64,000 nucleotides of DNA. Source: Prorocentrum cordatum (taxonomy: Eukaryota; Sar; Dinophyceae; Prorocentrales; Prorocentraceae). Positions 1 to 10,830 of the stretch are shown piece by piece. The notes under the pieces are model-generated. The model had not been told where the DNA came from. It did no database searches and saw only the letters and a program-made list of their open reading frames with translations. The number at the start of each line of letters is the position of its first letter. The first letter of the stretch is position 1. Location of the stretch: NCBI GenBank assembly GCA_963575745.1, contig CAUYUJ010004780.1:62001-126000 (forward strand). The letters run 5' to 3'. A program made the translations under genes and the position numbers.

Positions 1-1
1 A

Positions 2-1316
2 AGGTCGGTGAAGTCGACCCTCGCCGCCGAGGGCTACGCCACCCTCGAAGGATCGGAGACCAACATTTGGTTCCGACAGCTGCTCACCGAGGCCTACAAC
101 CCCAAGACGGCGCTCAAGCAGATTGGCGTGCTCGCCGACAAGCGCCCGGGGAAGATCTACAGCGACAGCAAGGGCCTCGTGTCGCACATCCAGTCCGATG
201 TGGGCCAGTCTACGGACAAGCGGTTCCGCATCGTCGCCTCCATGATCAAGGAGGCCGTGCATCCCAACAGTGCGCTCAAGCTCAGTTGGATCCCGACCTG
301 GGCCATGGTCGCGGACGCCCTGACGAAGGCCATGGAGGCCGGCGTCCTGCTGTCGTTCTTCGGGGCCCGCAAGCACACCTACGGGGCCCGGCAGCCGCAC
401 GCCGCCATGCTTGCCTCGGTGCTGTTCACCTGCCTCGGCAAGGTCAAGGGACAGCCAACGCCTAAGCCGACGACGCCGGACCTCAGCTACTACCTGTGCC
501 TGCTGACGTTCGCGCTGTTCTACGGTATGGCCATCGGGTTCGGCATCTTCATGATGCTGTGGACGATCATGAATCAGAACCACGCGATTGCCACCGAGCA
601 GACCGTCGCCGAGGCCAAGGCCATGGGCGAGCACCCTGGCTGGGACGGCCGCCTACTGGGCCGGCGCCGCAACATACCGACGATCCATGAGGACCGTGAC
701 TATGACGGCGATGTCATCATGCAGCCCCCTGGAGGCGCAAGCAGTGCGAGTTCAGCGACATCGGCGTCTGGCGTGTCTTTCGGACACCATCCATCGCAGC
801 CACCAATTCCAGCATTCCCCAGCACTGCAGCAGCCGCCGATGCCGCCAACACCGCCACCTTCCAGTGTATCACCATCACCGTGCACGGCAACATCGACCC
901 CGGGATCGGGACGATCGAGGTCAGCAAGGGCCTCAAGCAGCTCAGGCAGCTCGGCACCTACATCGCCAAGCATCGTTTCCGTGACGAGCTCATCGAGTGC
1001 GATCAGCGCCAGTGGAGTCCAGTGGCACGGGTCGTCGCCTGCGGTAGAGCCCAGCGACCTGCTTGATTGCATCAGCAAGCGGCACGACTTCGTGGTCGGT
1101 CACAACACGCACAGCGTATACATCACCTGCAAGAGCTGCAAGAAGCACGCGTCTTGGTTGACCCGCTGCTATCGCCACAGCAACCCGGATTTCACGATCT
1201 TCCCGGAGGGCGTGATGCACGACCTCATGGGTCGATGGCGCAAGATCACAAGCCGAGAGCGCGGACGAGGATCAGATCTGACGGACAAGCCGATGAAGCC
1301 CAAGAAGGGCGACTGA
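2..1316 (+). pseudogene. Copia RNase H plus membrane/Cys-rich tail, 5'-truncated, frameshifted
   Basis: This is the 3' end of a Ty1/Copia-type polyprotein running in from the left edge. Counting from the ATG at position 8, RNase H features are an acidic E in 'AAEGYATLEGSE' (residue 7), D53 in 'YSDSKGLVSHI' and D103 in 'WAMVADALTKAM', the typical Copia RNase H ending. RNase H would remove RNA from the RNA/DNA hybrid during reverse transcription. A hydrophobic stretch at about residues 160-187 looks like one membrane segment, followed by a Ser/Ala/Pro-rich linker. That frame stops at 1066, but the protein-like sequence continues in the +1-shifted frame to 1316 with 'CISKRHDFVVGHNTHSVY' and a CKSCKKH motif, so a frameshift lies near 1020-1060. 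The enzyme body upstream lies outside the window. RNase H identity is secure; the role of the membrane/Cys tail is unknown. Confidence 0.75.
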
Positions 1317-2440
1317 TCCCTGCTGCTGCCCAGACTGTCGCGGTTTTTCATCGCGACTTTGCTTACGTAAGTCCGCATTGCTGTTTCAGATTTCACACAT
1401 GGTGAAAAGATTTACACGTAACTCCACATTTCAGAAGCTTCAGTTCAGTGCGCACAGTCTTTCTGATGCGATGACGATCACACCCATTCAGATGGCTCTT
1501 TTGAGTTTTGTCGCTTCGCGATCGGACTCTAGCCATGCCTTGTCTTTGATTATAGCGCTGGCGGCACTGAGAGCTGTGAATACCCTGCAGGTCGCGTGTA
1601 GCGCATCCGCTTAAGTGCCCCGACGGGCTGCCTGCGATTGCAAGCCGTGTCGAGCCGTTTGCTCGCCTTCTGCCAGCGCGCCTGGCCTCCGCCTAATGAA
1701 GCTAGCGCCAGGCTTATATGCCCGGCTGCTCACGGCGCATCGTGTGCGCACGCCCGCTGCTATTGAGCACCGTGCAGGAGGAGTGTGATTTCAGAAGACT
1801 CGCTGCTGTTCTCACTCGCTCTCTGCTGTTGCTGCTCAGCGGTCCAGGGTCTCTCTGCCGCCGCCCGTTTTGGCTCTAATAATTTTAGGGCCCTTGGCTG
1901 ATTGAGCTACGATCCGCTCTGCGAGCGTTTCCAAACGATAGATCCGCGATCTTTCCATATCACACTAAGAAGCCCTCCCTCCTCTACCTACCCCCCTGTG
2001 CGCGTGGTCGAAACCTGCGTGGTAGGTCAGGGTCGCAATGCGAAGCTGGCCAGCAGCGCGTGCTGGTTGGGACTTTGAGGCGGCTCCACAAGTGGCGGCG
2101 AGGGTCCCAACCGCCCAGAACCCCCCGCCAGAGTGACAACCTGAGAAGACCTGGGGCATCGGAGGGTCTCCGGAGGTCCCCAGAGGTTCGCGGAGGTCTC
2201 CTGGGGGCCCTGAAAGTCTGTGGATGTCTCTGTGGATGTCACATGTTTGGTCCGACAAAGTTACTCGGTCCAAGGCGGCGATGGCGACCTTCAGGCTCCG
2301 AGGCGGCGATGGCGACAGCGGCAACGACGACAACTACAGGTCCTTGGAGACGAAGCTCATGCCGACCTCGAAGCCAGTGGCCCAGATATCTGGGTGGTGG
2401 AGGTGGTGCCAAGTCTGCCTCGCTTCTGCTCTCTCGTGAA
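1317..2440. other. Stretch without a supported gene
   Basis: I see no coherent coding segment here. The first 650 bases are unusually balanced in composition for this window and could be the 3' untranslated/LTR part of the Copia fragment to the left, but I found no repeated LTR partner. A weak spliced-leader-like string at 1858-1880 is listed among the rejected items. Confidence 0.4.
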
Positions 2441-2665
2441 GGCCCGATGGAGGAGCAAGAGGACGTGAGGAACAGTAAACGGAGAAGGAGGAGGAGGAGG
2501 ACAAGTCGCCGACGTCGTCGGCCACGTCGGTGCTGTGTTTGTGGCCAGACGCTTCTGGAGGTTCGCGTCACCACGGCTGGATGCAGCTCGAAATGCTTTC
2601 CAGGATGAACACCAGGACGGATCCAGGGCCCGATCTGGGGTCGGATTCCGGGCGCGGCGGGGACA

Positions 2666-2730
2666 GAGGAGGAGGAGGAGGAGGAGGAGGAGGAGGAGCA
2701 GGAAGAGCAGGAGAAGGAGGAGGAGGAGGA
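2666..2730. repeat. GGA microsatellite
   Basis: A run of GGA/GGAGCA triplets, purine-only on the plus strand. It starts a purine-rich zone that continues as the larger tract at 3091-3426. Long Arg/Glu/Gly or Leu/Pro-rich reading frames across it are by-products of the repeat. Confidence 0.9.
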
Positions 2731-3090
2731 TGGTGCATGAGTGCACGACTAAACGAGATCAGTCAATTCCTCTCACCGCAGTGACAAATTTGGAGGCTAC
2801 CCCAACCATCTGGGGGCTCGGACAGTCGGGCCCGTCATCCCAGTCCTCTTGATCCTCCTAGGCCAGAGAGGCGGCCCGCACGTGCTGGGGGGACGGACAT
2901 CCGTGCAGCTCAAATGCTGCTGCTGCCGAGCGAGCCGATCCGCTTGTCATGGAGGAGCCATGGCCACCAAATCGTTGTGAATGGAAGCTGTGGCGGACGA
3001 CCCCGAAAGACTTTGGCCCGCAGGGGCGTGTGCCACTTCTGAAGGACGTCCCCTGCAACAGTCGCTTGCTCGAGCGCAGACGGGCCCAGG

Positions 3091-3426
3091 GCGGAGGAGG
3101 AGGAGGAAGGGGAGGAGGAGAAGGAGGAGGAGGATGAGGAGGCGGGGGATAAGGAGGAGGAGGAGGAGGCGGAGGGAGGAGGAGGAGGAGGAGGAGGGGA
3201 GGAGGAGGAGGAGGAGGAGAAAGAGGAGGCGGGAGAGGAGGAGGAGGAGGAGGAGGAGGAGGAGGACGAGGAGGAAAGGAGGAGGCGACGAGGAGGAGAA
3301 GGAGGAGGAGGAGGAGGACAGAGAGGAGAGAGGAGAGAGGAGAGAGGAGAAGGGGGAGGAGGAGGCGGAGGAGGAGGAGGATGAGGCGGGGGAGGAGGAG
3401 GCGGAGGAGGAGGAGGAGGAGGAGGT
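3091..3426. repeat. Long GGA-rich purine tract
   Basis: About 335 bases of almost pure purine on the plus strand, mostly GGA with GAA, GGC and GAC interruptions. Such tracts can form triplexes or G-quadruplexes in vitro; that is general knowledge and is not shown here. Open frames on both strands (Glu/Arg-rich and Pro/Leu-rich) are repeat shadows. Confidence 0.9.
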
Positions 3427-3652
3427 AGGGACGACGACAGCAGGCGGCGGCGGCAGCCTGGACGCCCTCAGCCAGCACAAGATCTCCGAGGGCAGCAGCG
3501 CGGCCAGCTGTAGCGCGACGGTGGCACTGGCGAGCGACATCTGCGCCGCCGCGCCGCGCGTCCTTGCGTCCGCGCTCTCCCCCCACCCACTCGAGGCTCC
3601 TACCAAGAGGCAGGCTGACACCTGGGGCGGACGCTCTTCAACCAAAGTTGCT

Positions 3653-3673
3653 CTAGAGCCAAAACGGCTACGG
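3653..3673 (-). other. Degenerate dinoflagellate spliced-leader (DinoSL) copy
   Basis: Read on the minus strand, 19 of 21 positions match the conserved core of the dinoflagellate spliced leader from CCGTAGCC through GGCTCAAG. The two differences are A to G in 'CCATTTT' and A to T in the final 'CAAG'. DinoSL is added to the 5' end of nuclear mRNAs by trans-splicing, so a genomic copy usually marks reverse-transcribed mRNA re-inserted into the genome. Downstream on the minus strand (below 3653) I find no recognisable gene; the sequence soon enters the purine tract. A chance match is possible but unlikely at this length. Confidence 0.55.
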
Positions 3674-3823
3674 TCCGGGGACAGTCCCGGGCACCCGCAA
3701 GGCCATTGCATGCACCAGCACTGGCATCCCCCTCGGAAGTGTGGGGGGGTAACCCCCAAGTTTTCGGGGGCCGCCCATCAAGGGGTTCGGGGCCTAGAAC
3801 CCTTTTAGGAAGCCCCGCCCCCC

Positions 3824-3862
3824 CCGAGTCGAACCCGGGGATGCTGGCCAGACCAGCACCCA
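3824..3862 (-). other. tRNA-like T-arm / B-box string
   Basis: On the minus strand the string GGGTTCGACTC fits the tRNA T-loop (pol III B-box) pattern. It is preceded by a perfect small hairpin, TGCTG with CAGCA around a 7-base loop, resembling an anticodon arm. The T stem pairs poorly in the standard register and no convincing acceptor or D arm is visible. It is therefore not called a tRNA; a decayed tRNA or a tRNA-derived SINE head is possible. Confidence 0.25.
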
Positions 3863-4490
3863 CAGAACGCGCTCTTGCAAGCATGAGGAGCCAGACCCGA
3901 TGTCGATCAGAAGAGGGGTAGTCGGCTGGGAGATAGAAAATTCCTCTGGGCGGCCAAGGAACCAAGGAAGGCGCAGTCCCGAAGACGACCTTGATGAGCT
4001 GTGGGGAGGGAACTGGATAATATGAGAAGGGCCCCAGATCAACGCGAAGTTGGGCCGAGGATCAAGACTCGGGCATGGAAAATGGCCATCGGACACTGAA
4101 AGCTACGATGGTCAGAACTGGGGAAAGAAACAGCGGAATATAGAGAAGAGTGATGAAGACAAGAGGGACGCTGTTGCGATTGGGGCGATTTTCTCTACTG
4201 AAGCGAAATCGTGTGAAGGTTCGTTCGCTTTGCCAATGTCGACCCGAACGCCACGGAAGCGGTGTACAAGGATCCTTCCTGTGCATAAGCAAGATCGAGA
4301 GGGGAGGAAGAGCAGAGGAACACGAGAGTGCCCAGACAAATGAAAGCGACAAGCGGCGTTACGTTCAAACCTCTGGCGGCAAGCGGCGTTGCGTTGGGTG
4401 TAGGGTGGTGCTGTTGTGGAACCCTCGTGGTGGTCTAGTCTTCAGGGCTCGTGGGGGTGGTGTTGCAGTGCTTCAGGGAGCGGGAGGTCG
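3863..4490. other. Stretch without a supported gene
   Basis: A mixed-composition stretch with several short open frames, none with recognisable protein features. A direct duplication of 'GGCAAGCGGCGTT' occurs near 4350-4390. Confidence 0.4.
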
Positions 4491-4495
4491 CCGCA

Positions 4496-4576
<81 letters not shown>

Positions 4577-4577
4577 C
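4496..4577. repeat. CGT/GTC microsatellite
   Basis: A pure GTC run of about 27 units. A GC-rich CCGCCGTCGTC patch separates it from a second run at 4628-4670. Confidence 0.95.
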
Positions 4578-4620
4578 GCTGTCCTCGTCCGCCGCCGCCG
4601 TCGTCCGCCGCCGCCGTCGT

Positions 4621-4627
<7 letters not shown>

Positions 4628-4670
<43 letters not shown>
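4628..4670. repeat. CGT/GTC microsatellite, second block
   Basis: About 14 pure GTC units ending at CCGCGGGGCC. It was probably one array with the block at 4496-4577, since degenerated in the middle. Confidence 0.95.
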
Positions 4671-4807
4671 CCGCGGGGCCCTGGGATCTACATGGGGGGG
4701 GTGGCGCGGGGCCCTGGGAATCCAGTGTGTGGGGGGGGGGACGGGCCCAGAGCCCAGGCCCACATGTGTACACTAAGCGCATCATCCGCCGCCCTCTCTG
4801 CTGGCAG

Positions 4808-5072
4808 AGGTGTGCGTTGACGTGAGGCGGGGTCTCGGCACAACTCGTGTCCAACATGGCCTAGGGCTCCCAACTTCACGCTTCGCGCTGCGCGAAGCGC
4901 GAAGTGCGAACAACGTCACGCTCTCGCGCCGCCTCCCAGGGGAGAAGAGGAGGACGAGGAATCGGAGCCGAACCGCGAAGCGCGAATAACTTCGCGCCCT
5001 CGAGGGCACCCTGGGCAAAGGTGTGCGTTGACGTGAAGCGGGGTCTCGGCACAACTCGTGTCCAACATTGCC
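4808..5072. repeat. 54-bp direct repeat (4808-4861 and 5019-5072) around a hairpin
   Basis: The two copies begin 'AGGTGTGCGTTGACGTGA' and run to 'CCAACATGGCC' or 'CCAACATTGCC', differing at only a couple of positions. The 157-bp interval holds a perfect inverted repeat, CGCTTCGCG (4879-4887) with CGCGAAGCG (4891-4899), and related CGAAGCGCGAA strings. No open frame here is convincing. Confidence 0.8.
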
Positions 5073-5079
5073 AGCACGG

Positions 5080-5515
5080 CCTCCAACATGATCAAAGATG
5101 GCTTGAACGATATCCAGGAGGTCCCTGTATGGCATCCAAGGCGGCGCGCTTCCCTCCAAGCTGGCCAGCATGGCCCATCATGGCCTCAAGGCAGCCCAAG
5201 AGGCCTCCAAGACACCCTTCGAGGTGTCCAAGAGGACCCGCAGGGAGGCTGCAAGTGGCAAACACCACTGATGACTGATGAACCGTAGGCTTTTCAACGA
5301 TTTTAGCGCTCTCGCCCTTGCGGCCTTCTAGAAGCCTCGAACGGTCCGAGAGGCCGACAAGATGCCCAAAGACGGCACAAGGAGGCCCGAAGATGGTCCA
5401 AGATAGCCTCCACGCCTCCAAGACGACCCAAGACGCCCTCCAAGACGGCCAATATGGCCCAAGATGGCCACAATGCCCAAGGATGACTCCAAGACGGCCC
5501 AAGATGGCCCCAATG
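5080..5515. repeat. Degenerate 21-bp family (CAAGATGGCC type)
   Basis: Repeated phrases such as 'CCAAGATGGCC', 'CCAAGACGGCC' and 'CCAAGACGACCC' recur every 18-24 bases. This is a scattered occurrence of the family that forms clean 21-bp units at 31.2-33.4 kb. Confidence 0.7.
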
Positions 5516-5562
5516 TGCGATCGGGACTTAGCCCAGGAAAATCAAACATTCCCCGGGAAAAA

Positions 5563-5595
5563 CGGACATTCCCCGGTAGCACCGGGGAATGTCCG
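5563..5595. repeat. Perfect 15-bp inverted repeat with 3-base loop
   Basis: CGGACATTCCCCGGT at 5563-5577 is followed by AGC and then its exact reverse complement at 5581-5595. The half-site ACCGGGGAATGTCCGAT recurs at 5704-5720 with one change and at 7558-7574, so this is a dispersed motif and not a one-off hairpin. Function unknown. Confidence 0.9.
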
Positions 5596-5737
5596 ATTCC
5601 TGCGGCGCTTCTTTTGCGAATGTTTCGAGCGGGGTCGGGCCGCAAACTATTCGAAAGCCAACTGGTTGGCTGACGTGTGACCATTCGGTTTCCGAAGAAA
5701 CATACCGGGGAATGTCTGATCTCGGTGTGCTCGCGCG

Positions 5738-6760
<1,023 letters not shown>

Positions 6761-6832
6761 CGCCGCCTCCTCCGCCTCCCCCTCCTCCGCCTCCCCCTCC
6801 TCCTCCTCCTCCTCCTCCTCCTCCTCCTCCTC
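6761..6832. repeat. CTC/CCG pyrimidine tract abutting the AGT array
   Basis: Directly adjoins the AGT array and consists of CTCCTC with CGC and CCC interruptions, ending at TCGTTTTTTTT. Confidence 0.9.
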
Positions 6833-6977
6833 GTTTTTTTTCTTCTCCTGGCCGAACCGAACTGGCGGGCGGGCCCTCCGACGCAGTTTTGCACCCTGGG
6901 GCCGTTTTTAAGGCCCCGCGGCCCGGACATGGCCTCCAGGGGCCGAAAACAACGAAAAACTGAAAACCGAAACGCAA

Positions 6978-7072
6978 ATCGGCGGCGACGACGACGACGA
7001 CGACGGCGACGGCGACGAGGGCGAGGGGCCCGTCGTCGCCGTCGCCGTCGCCGTCGTCGTCGTCGTCTTCGT
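6978..7072. repeat. GAC/GTC microsatellite pair in inverted arrangement
   Basis: CGACGACGG units up to about 7020 are followed, after GGGCGAGGGGCCCGTC, by GTCGTCGCC units. The two halves are roughly reverse complements and could fold on each other. Confidence 0.8.
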
Positions 7073-7097
7073 CGGCGTTTTAATGCGGGATGAACAC

Positions 7098-7099
<2 letters not shown>

Positions 7100-7177
<78 letters not shown>

Positions 7178-7178
7178 G
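7100..7178. repeat. ACT microsatellite
   Basis: About 26 uninterrupted ACT units. This is the reverse-complement motif of the AGT array 340 bases upstream, so the two arrays are inverted relative to each other. Confidence 0.97.
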
Positions 7179-7410
7179 GCCCGTGGCCCTCTCCACGCCC
7201 CACTTGCCGCCGGGGCGCGCGGGCGGGCGCGGCCCCCGCGCGGGGGCGGAAGCGGCGGCGGCGGGCGCCCACTCGGCGGCCGCGGTCGGAGCTTGGGCCG
7301 GCGGCGGCCGCGTGCCCGCGGGGGCTCTGGGCTGCGCTGGCAGACCCAGACATCCGAAGATGTGTTTTTTTCCAGCCGCGCTCCCAGAGACCCGACCCTT
7401 TCCCTACCCT
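7179..7410. other. GC-rich stretch, no supported gene
   Basis: Strongly GC-rich (CGCGGGGGCGG, GGCGGCCGCGG) with frames open on both strands only because stops are rare in such DNA. No protein motif seen. Confidence 0.4.
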
Positions 7411-7535
7411 CTCAGAAGCCTGTCAGACGCCTTTTAGAAGCTTCTCACACGCCTCTCAGAAGCCTCGCAGAGCTTCTCAGACGCTGTCAGAAGCCTCGCA
7501 GACGCCTCTCAGAAGCCTCTCAGACGCCTCTCAGA
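7411..7535. repeat. 11-bp repeat CTCAGAAGCCT / CTCAGACGCCT
   Basis: The 11-base phrase alternates AAGC and ACGC versions about ten times. It ends just before the two ACCGGGGAA motif copies at 7542 and 7558. Confidence 0.85.
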
Positions 7536-7574
7536 GATTCTACCGGGGAAGGGTTGTACCGGGGAATGTCCGAT

Positions 7575-8424
7575 TTCCTTGTCCGCCTCCTCCTCCTCCT
7601 CTCCTGCTGCTTCCCCTCTTTCTCCCCAAGTGTTATCCCAAGATATCCACCACGACAGAGGGAAGCAATGATCCAATCGCTTCGCCAAAATTTGGCATCA
7701 CGTTCGACCACGTAGGCGTTTCCAAAAGGCAATAGGCGGCGGAGGCTCGCCGTGAGCGTCTTCGATGCACCAAACGTGCCTGCACCACTCGTATTCCAGC
7801 ACACATACCTGAACACGTATTATTTGCAATCCCGCAGGCGCAACATGCAGTCTCGTATGATTGAACACTTGACATAATAATTCAAGTCGCATGCGCACAT
7901 CAACAAATCGTTGCGTGCGTGGCATCACTGCCCGTTGACATTCTTGACGACGTACATCAATGTCAGCATACCACAGGTAACGCGTAACCAATTAGCCATC
8001 CAGTGGGGGCGAGTGAACCAAGACGAGCGCCAGCAACGTTCACAAGAAGGAAGGGGCAGCCCACAACGTCCGCTCCGCATTTTCGCGCCAGGCCATTGGC
8101 CCCCCCCGCGTGAAGTCGGTTGCACGACGCCTGGCCACGTGCAGAACAGCGAACTACCTGGCCGGGCAGCAACAAAACGTGCAAGCACGGTCTGCAGCGC
8201 TTGAAACGGGAGGCCCACGCAGGCAGCTCCGCAGCGCGGCACGAGCCAGCCTTCGGCAAGTGAGCGAGGACGGCGAGCTCTCGTCGCGATGACGTCGGCG
8301 TTGGCCTCTGCACCCAGGCATATCGCTCAACCTGGACGATCGCGCCCGCCGCGTCGACGCCCCAGGAGCCTGCCCTGACGCACAGGCCGCACATGGAATC
8401 ATTGCGTGGGTGATCAAGGAGTTG
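7575..8424. other. Stretch without a recognised gene
   Basis: Composition is more balanced than the flanks. Open frames of about 100 codons exist on both strands, for example minus 7698-7991 and 7925-8242, but none has a motif I can name and they overlap one another. It could hold an old degenerate gene or mobile element. Confidence 0.35.
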
Positions 8425-8830
8425 TTCCCAATCGTCCTGTGGGGTTGGGCCATCGTTTTGAAGAGACAGCGCCCCGCGTCCACTCCTCCCGCTGCTCCCT
8501 CCTCCCTCCTCTCATCCCTGCCTCGCCGTCCCTGCCCTCCGAGTATTTTCGGCACGCCCCTCACACGCTTCGTGGTCCCACAGCCCCACAAGGGGCTCCA
8601 CCGAATGCCCCAGATTCTGGCACACCCCTCAAACGTTTCGTGGCCCCATATGGAGCTCCGGCGAAAGCCCCCACGGCAGCGCCCGCATGCGTCCCCGGGC
8701 CCAGCCGGGCACACCACTCACACGCTTCGTGGCCTCACGAAGACGAGGAGCTCCACGGAAAACGATAGTCACAAGTGCCGTGCTCACAATTGCACGTGGT
8801 TGGGTCCTCCACCAGGAGAGTGACACCAAT
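8425..8830 (-). repeat. Composite repeat, reverse-oriented copy
   Basis: Reverse complement of the composite seen at 12.8-15.4 kb. In element order it has the start module (GGACCCAACC type, 8785-8815), about 2.5 units of the 90-bp repeat (8540-8760, e.g. 'CACGCTTCGTGG' repeated), a pyrimidine tract (8475-8545) and the end module around 8437-8475 with 'CGTTTTGAAGAGACAG'. Open frames here are repeat shadows. Confidence 0.75.
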
Positions 8831-9700
8831 GACACACAAGTGCCACCACAAACATATGCTGCACACAAAGACGCAGCAGGCAGACCTGAAGTCACGCGAG
8901 GGCCAGCCTGCGACAGGTAAACCAATGCGTGTAGGGGGGGGAAGGGGGGGGGGGGGGGGGGGCGATGCGCGTACAGAAGCTACCGATGCCGCTGCCCGCG
9001 GACCTCTCCCAGGCGCGCTCTGGCCAGGACTCCGACGCGAATCCGTCCAGCAGGGGCGACGAGCCCCCCCCTGGCAGGCCCGACGAGGGGAAACCGGGGC
9101 ATGGGGGGCGGCAACCAGAGCCCGAGACATGCGACGATATGACTTCTTCGACCCGCGGTTCCAGAGATATTCCACAATTCTTCGTGCCAGTTCCGTTTCT
9201 GATGCTTCAGGGCGCCGAAAACGGCCTCCAGAATCCAAAATCAAGGAAGAACGCCTGGGTTGAAGCGGACACATCGTTGGAGATGTGGGTCCTCAATCCC
9301 TCACTCGGGTCTCATGCGGCCGCTCGGGACGATTCGCGCACCCCCAGGAACGTTCTCGGCGAGGCGCACCTCCTGGAATGCATCCCGAGGCGGGACACAC
9401 GTCCAGGCATCGACCAAGACAGCCGCCGCCGTCGTCGTCGGAGGTCTCGGCCGCCCGCTCCTCCGAGACGGCCTGGGCAACCTGTGCGGACCGCCGCGGC
9501 GCGCCGAGCACGGGCAGCGCAGGGAACGAGACGTGTGAAACGGGAGGGCGGCGGCAGGCCTCATCTGGCACCCAAGACTGCTGCGCGCTAAGGGCGGACA
9601 ACAGGCTGGGACATGAAACCCTCCGCTCGACTTGCCGAACCCAATGTACATTCCTTTGTTTGTCAAGGTCCACGCATCCATCGAAAAGCCCAGAGAAGTC
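8831..9700. other. Stretch without a supported gene, with a poly-G run
   Basis: Contains an uninterrupted G run at about 8944-8962. Frames on both strands (plus 8965-9591, minus 9293-9805) are long but compositionally GC-driven, mutually overlapping and motif-free. Confidence 0.4.
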
Positions 9701-9701
9701 C

Positions 9702-9970
9702 AGGCGAAGCGTCCCGTGGTACCTGCCCCCCCCCCCTGGGCACCCTCCCGCCCACCCCCCATGCGCCGCAAGCGTCTTCGATCCGCCGCCCCCACAGGGG
9801 TGCACGGCGTGCCGGACTTGGGGTGCCTTTGGTCCTTTTGAAAAAAAAAAGAATCCCGATGGGGTCTCGGCCTAGTCTGCCGGCAACCCAAAGAGACTCA
9901 TAAACTTCCCAGGTCGCGAAGCGTCCCGTGGCACCTGCCCCCCCCCCTCTGGGGCACCCCTCGACTCCCC
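9702..9970. repeat. Duplicated 'GCGAAGCGTCCCGTGG' module with C tracts
   Basis: The module 'GCGAAGCGTCCCGTGG' followed by ACCTGCCCCCCC and GGGCACCC occurs near 9702-9745 and again near 9915-9958, about 213 bases apart. A run of ten A's lies between the copies at 9841-9850. Confidence 0.7.
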
Positions 9971-9974
9971 CCCT

Positions 9975-10360
9975 CCCGGGCGCCCCCCCTCCCCCATGCG
10001 CCCGCCCGAGCGCGATGTTGGTTTCGGCGGCTGGCAGCGCCATTTGAAAGAACCGGGGCAACCACACAAGGAAACCGACACCGCTGCTCCCCGAACCGCT
10101 CCCCAGGGGTGCGGTCTGACCCGAATGTCGCAGCGAATCCAGCCGTGGCGACGAGTGCCTCTCAGGGAGACCCACACAAGCGAAAACTAGGGAAGGGTTC
10201 TGGTTCCCGTGCCTTCTCCTCCTCTGTATCCGCCACCGTTCGTGCGAGATCCCTTGCTCAATCCCTTGAGCCCCAATCCTCAATCCTGGGGATCTTCTCA
10301 AAATCCCGCACCCTCAATTCTCAAATCTCGTGCTGCTCGCGCCATCTTCGTCTTCCCGCA
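9975..10360. other. Stretch without a supported gene
   Basis: No motif-bearing frame seen. The phrase 'AATCCTCAATCCTGGGG' and near-copies recur around 10260-10330. Confidence 0.35.
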
Positions 10361-10364
10361 TGAC

Positions 10365-10830
10365 TTTTTCGGGCCCAAGAAGGCCCAAAGACGGGCCAAG
10401 GGAGCCCCAAGAGGCATCTCAAGCGGTCCAAGAGGTCCTCGAGACGCCGGGCGATCGGTCAAAGGCACCGTGGCGGAATGGACCGAAGGCCCGCCCCCTG
10501 TGGTCTTGCCATAGAGGTGCCTGGCGTGCTGATTTCCTTGAGGTTTTTGGTTCGGGTTCTTTTCCCAAAGATACCCCCCCAAGGTTTCGCCGAACAAAAT
10601 TGCCCAATCGCTTCTAAGACATCCAAGATGGCCCAAGATGGCCTCCAAAGTGCCTCCAAGACAGCCAAGATGGCCTCCAAGACGGCGAAGATGCCCCCAA
10701 GATGACTCAAAGACGGCCCAAGATGCATCCCGGACGACCTAAGATGGCCTCGAGATGGCCCAAGACGACCCAAGAGGCCCCCAAGAAACCTTCAAGACGG
10801 CCCGAAACGCCTCCAAAAGGGTACGCAAGA
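10365..10830. repeat. Degenerate 21-bp family block
   Basis: Repeats such as 'CCAAGATGGCC', 'CCAAGACAGCC' and 'CAAGACGACCCAAGAGG' occur in plus orientation, as at 5.1-5.5, 16.86-17.03 and 31.2-33.4 kb. Confidence 0.75.

Noticed and set aside
1858-1880. DinoSL-like string on the plus strand
   Set aside because: The 3' half (GTTTTGGCTC) fits, but the 5' half needs an insertion and several mismatches.
3824-3862. A functional tRNA gene
   Set aside because: Only a T-arm-like and one other arm can be drawn; acceptor and D arms are missing.
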